The translations under genes and the position numbers were made by a program. The notes below the pieces were generated by a model, which searched no databases, was not told the origin of the DNA, and saw only the letters and a program-made list of their open reading frames with translations. From Streptomyces aureoverticillatus (GTDB lineage: Bacteria; Actinomycetota; Actinomycetes; Streptomycetales; Streptomycetaceae): a DNA stretch of 64,000 nucleotides. Positions 59,585 through 64,000 of this stretch are shown here, piece by piece; the first letter of the stretch is position 1; each line of letters opens with the position of its first letter. Location: the NCBI RefSeq assembly GCF_014649395.1, contig NZ_BMSY01000005.1, forward strand, positions 186,001 through 250,000. Direction: 5' to 3'.

Positions 59585-60627
59585 CCCTCACCCCGCCCGA
59601 GGCATCCACCCGCCTGCGCGTCATCGCCGTCGTGGCCGCCGCCGCGCTGCTCGCCGCCGTCGCCGTCACGTACACGGTGCGTGCCGTGCAGCGGGCCGAA
59701 CCGGCCTCCTCCAGCTCGGAGTTCGCCCTCGACCGTGGCCACCTCTACTTCCGCTCGACGCAGGAGGGGGCCGGCCGCGTCGCCCGCGTACCGATGACCG
59801 GCACCAGCACCAGCACCAGCACCAGCACCAGCACCAGCCACCGCACCCCCAACGGCCCGTCCTGCGAACGCTTCTACGCCGCCGGGGGCACCGCCCTGTG
59901 CCTGCTGCGCCGCCCGGGCATCCCCCCGAAGTCGTACGCCGTCGTCCTCGACGAGCGCCTGCGCGAGAAGCGGCGCGTCGCGCTCACCGGCATCCCGAAC
60001 CGGGCGCGGGTCTCGGCGTCCGGACGGATGCTGTCGTGGACGATGTTCACCACCGGCGACTCGTACGCGGGCGGCGGCTCGTCCTTCTCCACCCGCACCT
60101 CGATCCTGGACACCCGCACCGGCTATCTGATCAAGAACATGGAGGAGATCCCCCTCACCGTCGACGGCCGCCGCTACCACTCCCCCGACGTCAACTACTG
60201 GGGCGTGACCTTCGCCCGCGACGACAACCGCTTCTACGCCACCGTCTCGACGAAGGGCCGGACGTACCTCGTCGAGGGCGACATGCGGAAGTGGTCCGCG
60301 CGGGCCCTGCGCCAGAACGCCGAATGCCCGTCCCTCTCCCCCGACAACACCCGCATCGCCTTCAAGAAGCGCGTCCGCGGCGGCACGAAGGACCCGTGGC
60401 GCCTGTACGTCCTCGACCTGCGCACGATGCGCGAGCACCCGCTGGCCGAGCACCGCAACGTCGACGACCAGGCGGCATGGCTGGACGACAAGACTCTGGC
60501 GTACGCGCTGCCCGGCCGGGACGGGGGCGGCACCCGGAAGCCGGACATCTGGACGGTGCGAGCGGATGGCACCGGCCACCCCGAGCTCCGCGTCCCGGGC
60601 GGCAGTTCACCGGCCGCGGTGCGCTGA
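59581..60627 (+). CDS. Exported TolB-like beta-propeller protein
   Basis: The 348-residue protein starts with a membrane segment (about 12-32) and no clear cleavage site, so it is probably anchored with its domain outside. Repeating blades with a WD40-like/TolB pattern run from about 95 to the end: SFSTRTSILDTRTGYLI, CPSLSPDNTRIAFKKRV, DPWRLYVLDLRTM and DDQAAWLDDKTLAYAL, KPDIWTVRADGTGHPE. A (Thr-Ser)6 spacer at 75-86 is coded by a hexanucleotide repeat. Its start overlaps the transporter stop by four bases (ATGA). It could help the transporter recognise a cargo, an inference. Confidence 0.85.
   Translation: MTLTPPEASTRLRVIAVVAAAALLAAVAVTYTVRAVQRAEPASSSSEFALDRGHLYFRSTQEGAGRVARVPMTGTSTSTSTSTSTSHRTPNGPSCERFYAAGGTALCLLRRPGIPPKSYAVVLDERLREKRRVALTGIPNRARVSASGRMLSWTMFTTGDSYAGGGSSFSTRTSILDTRTGYLIKNMEEIPLTVDGRRYHSPDVNYWGVTFARDDNRFYATVSTKGRTYLVEGDMRKWSARALRQNAECPSLSPDNTRIAFKKRVRGGTKDPWRLYVLDLRTMREHPLAEHRNVDDQAAWLDDKTLAYALPGRDGGGTRKPDIWTVRADGTGHPELRVPGGSSPAAVR
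59803..59838 (+). repeat. Six perfect ACCAGC hexanucleotide repeats in the TolB-like gene
   Basis: Six perfect units code for (Thr-Ser)6. The unit is two codons, so slippage would alter linker length only and leave the reading frame intact. Confidence 0.9.
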
Positions 60628-60741
60628 GACGGCGCACGCGACGCACGTACCGCAAGGAAGACGCACGCACCGTACGGAACAGGACACGCACCACCCGAAA
60701 TCCAGATGCGCGCACGACGCCCCGCCCCGCACGATGCCCCC

Positions 60742-61176
60742 ATGACCCCACACGTCCCCCCTGTCCACCGCACCGTCGTCCCGACCCTCTTCCCGCCTCC
60801 CGGATACGCCCACGCGGCCGTCGTCGAGGCGGGTACGCGCCTCGCGTTCATGGCCGGTTCCGTCCCGCTCGACGCCGACGGGAAACTCGTCGGCGAGGGC
60901 GATCCGGTCCGGCAGACGCGGCAGGTCGTCGCCAACCTCGACGAGGCGCTGCGTGCCATCGGCAGCGACCTGTCGCAGGTGGTGGCCAGCACCGTGTACG
61001 TCGTCGGGGACGAGCGCGGCGTGCTCTCCGAGGTGTGGGAGGTCGTACGCGCCTCCGGGCTGCTGACCACCCAGCCGCACACCTCGACGCTGCTCGGCGT
61101 GACGGTGCTCGGCTACCCCGGCCAGCTCGTGGAGATCACCGCCACCGCCGTCGTGCCGGAGGGGACCGGCGCGTGA
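60742..61176 (+). CDS. RidA-family enamine/imine deaminase-like protein
   Basis: RidA proteins clear reactive enamines formed by PLP enzymes, or act in related steps. The 144-residue product starts at the ATG 60742. Family marks are LFPPPGYAHAAVVEAGTRLAFMAGSVPLDADGKLVGEGD (about 15-53), QTRQVVANLDEALRAIGSDLSQVVASTVYVV and ITATAV. The catalytic arginine (position of PxxR in E. coli RidA) is not clearly present, so it may be a non-deaminating member. Its stop overlaps the next gene start (GTGA). Confidence 0.87.
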   Translation: MTPHVPPVHRTVVPTLFPPPGYAHAAVVEAGTRLAFMAGSVPLDADGKLVGEGDPVRQTRQVVANLDEALRAIGSDLSQVVASTVYVVGDERGVLSEVWEVVRASGLLTTQPHTSTLLGVTVLGYPGQLVEITATAVVPEGTGA

Positions 61177-61634
61177 GCGACCCGGCGGTGGCCGCCGTCA
61201 CGCTGCGCGCGGCCACCGAAGCGGACGCCGCGGCCGTCGCCGACGTCTATCTGCGCTCGTACGACACCGCCCTCCCGGGGGTCCGCCGGGCCCATTCCGA
61301 CGACGAGGTACGGGACTTCTTCCGGTACGTGGTGGTGGGGCGCGGCGGCACGTGGGTGGCCGAGGCGGCGGGCGCGGTCGTCGGCATGATGGTCCTCGAC
61401 GGCGACGAGCTGAGCCAGCTCTACCTGGCGCCGGAGTGGCGCGGCCGCGGCATCGGCGACCGCTTCGTGGCGCTCGCCAAGGAGCTCGGCCCCGACGGCC
61501 TGTCCCTGTGGACCTTCCAGGTCAACGCGCCCGCGCACCGCTTCTACGAACGCCATGGCTTCACGGCGGCACAGCGGACGGACGGCGACAACGAGGAGAA
61601 GGAACCGGACGTACGGTACGTGTGGCGTCCCTGA
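61173..61634 (+). CDS. GNAT-family N-acetyltransferase
   Basis: The 153-residue acetyltransferase has the acetyl-CoA site in LYLAPEWRGRGIGDRFVALA (about 87-106, QxxGxG-type RGRGIG). Family end pieces are LWTFQVNAPAHRFYERHGF (about 115-133). The GTG start overlaps the RidA stop (GTGA), giving coupled translation. The substrate is unknown. RidA-GNAT pairs suggest clearing of a reactive amine, an inference. Confidence 0.92.
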   Translation: MSDPAVAAVTLRAATEADAAAVADVYLRSYDTALPGVRRAHSDDEVRDFFRYVVVGRGGTWVAEAAGAVVGMMVLDGDELSQLYLAPEWRGRGIGDRFVALAKELGPDGLSLWTFQVNAPAHRFYERHGFTAAQRTDGDNEEKEPDVRYVWRP

Positions 61635-61647
61635 TCGCAGGGTGCTC

Positions 61648-62670
61648 TCAGGTGCCCTGCGCGGACTTGGCCCTGGAGGCCAGGCCCAGGGCGTACTCCG
61701 GCCACCACTCCCCGGCGGGCGGGCCGCCCCGGCAGGTGCCGTCGGACTCGCCCGGCCGCTTGACCCACAGGTAGGCGTCGATCGCGGGGTCGCCGGTGCG
61801 GGTGGTGGGCGGGGTGCCGAGGGCGCGTCCTGGCGGGTTGCACCAGGGCTTGTCGTAGCCCTCGTAGGGGCCGTTGCCGTTGCGGCTGGTGTCGATGACG
61901 AAGTGGGTGCCGCCGCCGAGGGCGCGGGCGAGGCGGTGGCCGTACTCGGCGCTCTCCTCGGTCGTGCGGTAGTTGGAGACGTTCAGCGCGAAGCCGTCGG
62001 CCTGCTCGATGCCGGCCAGGCGCAGGGGTTCGACCAGGCGGCGCTCCCGCGGGATCCAGCTCGCGTTGCCCGCGTCGAGGTAGACCTTGGCGGCCGGCTG
62101 CTGCTTGAGGCGGGCGACGGCGTGGGCGAGCAGCGCGTACCGCTCGGCGGCGTCGGCCCGGTCGCAGCCCGCGATCTGCTGGGCGACGGCGTCCGGTTCG
62201 ACGACGACGTACGCGGCGCGGGTGCCGATTCCGGCGGCGAAGGCGTCGATCCAGGCGCGGTAGTGGGCGGCGTCGCGGGCGCCGCCGGCCGAGTAGTCGC
62301 CGCAGTCGCGGTGCGGGACGAAGTACGCGACGAGGACGGCGGTGCGGCCGGCCGCGGCGGCCTTCTCGACATGGTCGCGCACCACGTCCCCCGGGCCGTC
62401 CTTGTTCAGCCACTCCGCCTGGGCGCGGGCCGCGATGCGATCGATGAACCAGGCGTCGGCGACACGGCCGCTCTGCCGCCAGGCGGCGGCCTGCTGGGCG
62501 GCGTGGGTGTCCGGGTTCACCCAGAACTCCGCGGTTTCTGGCGGGGCGCCCGCCGCTGTGTTTCCCGTGACCGTGAGGGTGGCCAGCGTGGCGGCGCAGG
62601 TGAGGGCGTAGCGGAGTCGGGTTGCTCGCCCGCGGCGGGGGCGGCCCGTCCGGGCGGTCGACTGGAGCAC
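61648..62670 (-). CDS. Secreted glycoside hydrolase family 6 (cellulase)
   Basis: GH6 enzymes cut beta-1,4-glucan chains with inversion. The 340-residue precursor has a signal peptide (about 12-42, RRGRATRLRYALTCAATLATLTVTG). The catalytic core shows RTAVLVAYFVPHRDCGDYSAGG (about 112-133, acid Asp region), YVVVEPDAVAQQ (about 154-165), YLDAGNASWIP (about 198-208), VIDTSRNGNGP (about 256-266) and CNPPGRALG (about 276), all family features. Cys residues could form the usual disulfide pair. The GTG at 62668-62670 follows GGGAG. A start about 29 codons upstream is possible. No carbohydrate-binding module is present, so it is a short secreted endoglucanase or cellobiohydrolase. Confidence 0.93.
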   Translation of the reverse strand: MLQSTARTGRPRRGRATRLRYALTCAATLATLTVTGNTAAGAPPETAEFWVNPDTHAAQQAAAWRQSGRVADAWFIDRIAARAQAEWLNKDGPGDVVRDHVEKAAAAGRTAVLVAYFVPHRDCGDYSAGGARDAAHYRAWIDAFAAGIGTRAAYVVVEPDAVAQQIAGCDRADAAERYALLAHAVARLKQQPAAKVYLDAGNASWIPRERRLVEPLRLAGIEQADGFALNVSNYRTTEESAEYGHRLARALGGGTHFVIDTSRNGNGPYEGYDKPWCNPPGRALGTPPTTRTGDPAIDAYLWVKRPGESDGTCRGGPPAGEWWPEYALGLASRAKSAQGT

Positions 62671-62794
62671 GGGGGTGGCTCCCCTCTCTCGGCAACGGGG
62701 TCCCCAAGCGTCCCCCTCACGGGACCCGGCTCCCCTCCGCCGCCCCGGGAGAGTCACCCCGACGGCGGGCGCACACCCCCTCGGCCCACCGAGG

Positions 62795-64000
62795 TCACAG
62801 CAGGTCGCGTGGAATCGTCTCGTCCCAGTTCGCCGAGTGGACCCGCCGCTCGCCCTCGTACGCGTCGAGCTGCGCGTGCAGCAGGAACGCGTCCGCGGAG
62901 CAGCTCAGGACCGTGCGCGTGACGGTCCGTACGTCCCAGTCGCCGCGCCGGAACCGGCGGGTCGACTCCACCTCGCCGCGAGCCGAGAGGGGGTCGTCGG
63001 CCAGGGAGCTGTAGCACTGGCGCTCGTTCCGGGTCACTTCGAGGTCGATGTCGTCGAACCGCACGGTGCCGTTGTCGGCGACGACTTCGAGCGTGGACTC
63101 GTAGTTCACCAGGTCACGGGAGACCCGCCACTCCTGGCGGCCGGGCTGGACCTGGGTGGTGGACAGCGGCGGCGCGCCCTCCGGCTCGTCGAAGGGGCGC
63201 AGGCTCACCTCGTCGGACTCGGCCATGGGACGCACCGGCAGCACCAGGCGGCTGGCGCCGGTGAACACCGAGAGGCGGGCCGGGCGGGGCGGCGGCCAGG
63301 CGAGCGGCCAGTAGGACGTGGAGAGGGAGAGGCGGATGCGGTGGCCGGGCGGGAACACCTGGGCCACACCGTTGAGTTGCACGTCGACCAGGTAGCGGCG
63401 CCCGGACTCCAGGGGCTCCGGGTGCTCGTGGCTGTCCCGGTGGGTGAGGTTCAGCAGTCCGTACGTGACCCGCGTCGCCTTGCCGTCGGCGGCCACGTCG
63501 GAGAGCCTGGCGGCGATCATCGCGACCCGTTCGCTCGCCCCGAGCTCCAGACGTACGGTGGGGGCGCCCAGGATCTCGCAGGGTTCGGTGAGCGCGTCGG
63601 TCTCGAAGACCAGGGAGCCGCCGTCCTCCTCCCGCTGGTCGTAGGGCAGATCGGGCGGTGCGCTGTAGGAGCACCACTTGCCCGCGAACTGGCCGACGGA
63701 CAGCGGGGATTCGATCGTCAGCTCCGTGTCGTCGCCCGCGGGTGCCGGCTCGTCGGGGCGGCGCAGCCGGTGCGGGGCGAGGGCGAGTTCGGTGGGCCGG
63801 ATGTGCGGGGAGGGCCAGGAGGGCTCGCCGACCCAGCGGCCCGGGCGCTCCTCGTAGGCGGTGGAGGGCGGCACGCTCTCCTGCATCCACACGCGCAGCA
63901 TCGGCTCGTCCATCACCCCGTTCTCGGTCTTCTTCAGCCAGCGGTCCCACCAGCGGACAAGTTCCTGCAGATAGCCGATGGCGGGGCCGGGTTCGCCCTG
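62795..64000 (-). CDS. CocE/NonD-family hydrolase, N-terminus cut by window edge
   Basis: The visible 401 residues are the C-terminal half of a serine hydrolase of the X-Pro dipeptidyl-peptidase/cocaine esterase family. The segment LVRWWDRWLKKTENGVMDEPMLRVWMQ (from about the right edge) marks the end of the alpha/beta hydrolase domain. The rest is the jelly-roll C-terminal domain with ELTIESPLSVGQFAGKWCSYS, LVFETDALTEPCEILGAPTVRLELG, LLNLTHRDSHEHPEPLESGRRYLVDVQL and FPPGHRIRLSLSTSYWPLAWP. The active-site serine and histidine lie outside or at the edge of the window. It has an upstream neighbour outside the window. Its stop is 124 bp from the GH6 gene. Confidence 0.88.
   Translation of the reverse strand, partial: QGEPGPAIGYLQELVRWWDRWLKKTENGVMDEPMLRVWMQESVPPSTAYEERPGRWVGEPSWPSPHIRPTELALAPHRLRRPDEPAPAGDDTELTIESPLSVGQFAGKWCSYSAPPDLPYDQREEDGGSLVFETDALTEPCEILGAPTVRLELGASERVAMIAARLSDVAADGKATRVTYGLLNLTHRDSHEHPEPLESGRRYLVDVQLNGVAQVFPPGHRIRLSLSTSYWPLAWPPPRPARLSVFTGASRLVLPVRPMAESDEVSLRPFDEPEGAPPLSTTQVQPGRQEWRVSRDLVNYESTLEVVADNGTVRFDDIDLEVTRNERQCYSSLADDPLSARGEVESTRRFRRGDWDVRTVTRTVLSCSADAFLLHAQLDAYEGERRVHSANWDETIPRDLL

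Overview
The window is high-GC actinobacterial chromosome and almost certainly comes from a Streptomyces. It carries the developmental gene whiA next to yvcK, rapZ and uvrC, several families found mainly in streptomycetes (DUF397, Scr1-type XRE regulators, DUF574 methyltransferases, mycothiol-linked enzymes), and start codons preceded by GGAGG or by actinobacterial leaderless -10 boxes. No rRNA, tRNA, CRISPR array, prophage or complete insertion sequence was seen. Both ends cut genes: a zinc carboxypeptidase on the left and a CocE/NonD hydrolase on the right.

Layout. 1-6.3 kb: a tightly coupled minus-strand operon uvrC-rapZ-yvcK-whiA, followed by the carboxypeptidase. 6.4-9.7 kb: a secreted membrane-anchored protein, a papain-like cysteine protease, a divergent HTH regulator and a TAT/lipoprotein Rieske protein. 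9.9-13.5 kb: sugar kinase, MmyB-like regulator divergent from a YceI protein, enoyl-CoA hydratase. 13.6-20.4 kb: uvrA, a mycothiol-dependent isomerase-like gene, an MBL hydrolase, aroQ and a divergent shikimate-type MHS transporter. 20.4-25.8 kb: a metal and stress block with a Ca2+/H+ antiporter, TerC behind a probable yybP-ykoY manganese riboswitch, a TerD-ATPase-like fusion and a TerD protein. 25.9-30.9 kb: uvrB, an MHYT sensor, a glycerophosphodiesterase and the alkyltransferase ogt. 31-42 kb: two transporters, a cupin, the pseudouridine catabolic pair psuG-psuK, a 224-bp MITE-like element beside corA, a CBS protein, a degenerate uridine kinase, a DUF1772 protein and gltD. 41.3-45 kb: a whiJ/abaA-like developmental cluster (methyltransferase, DUF397, XRE regulator, TTA-containing ATPase). 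45-64 kb: DUF899 protein, P450, amidohydrolase, nuclease-like and phospholipase-like secreted enzymes, a SNF2 helicase coupled to a SWIM protein, metallophosphoesterase, transporter, TolB-like protein, RidA, GNAT and a GH6 glycosidase.

The clearest system-level signal is in the DNA-repair genes. uvrA, uvrB and ogt each carry an exact match to the actinobacterial RecA-independent damage promoter (TTGTCAGTG-N8-TANNNT, linked to PafBC). uvrC carries a degenerate version. In uvrB, ogt and uvrC the -10 box lies so close to the start codon that the mRNAs should be leaderless. Other signals are a 224-bp element with 27-bp terminal inverted repeats whose core also lies in frame inside uvrC, a bldA-type TTA codon at codon 7 of the anti-sigma-like ATPase, and many short tandem repeats both inside genes and between them.
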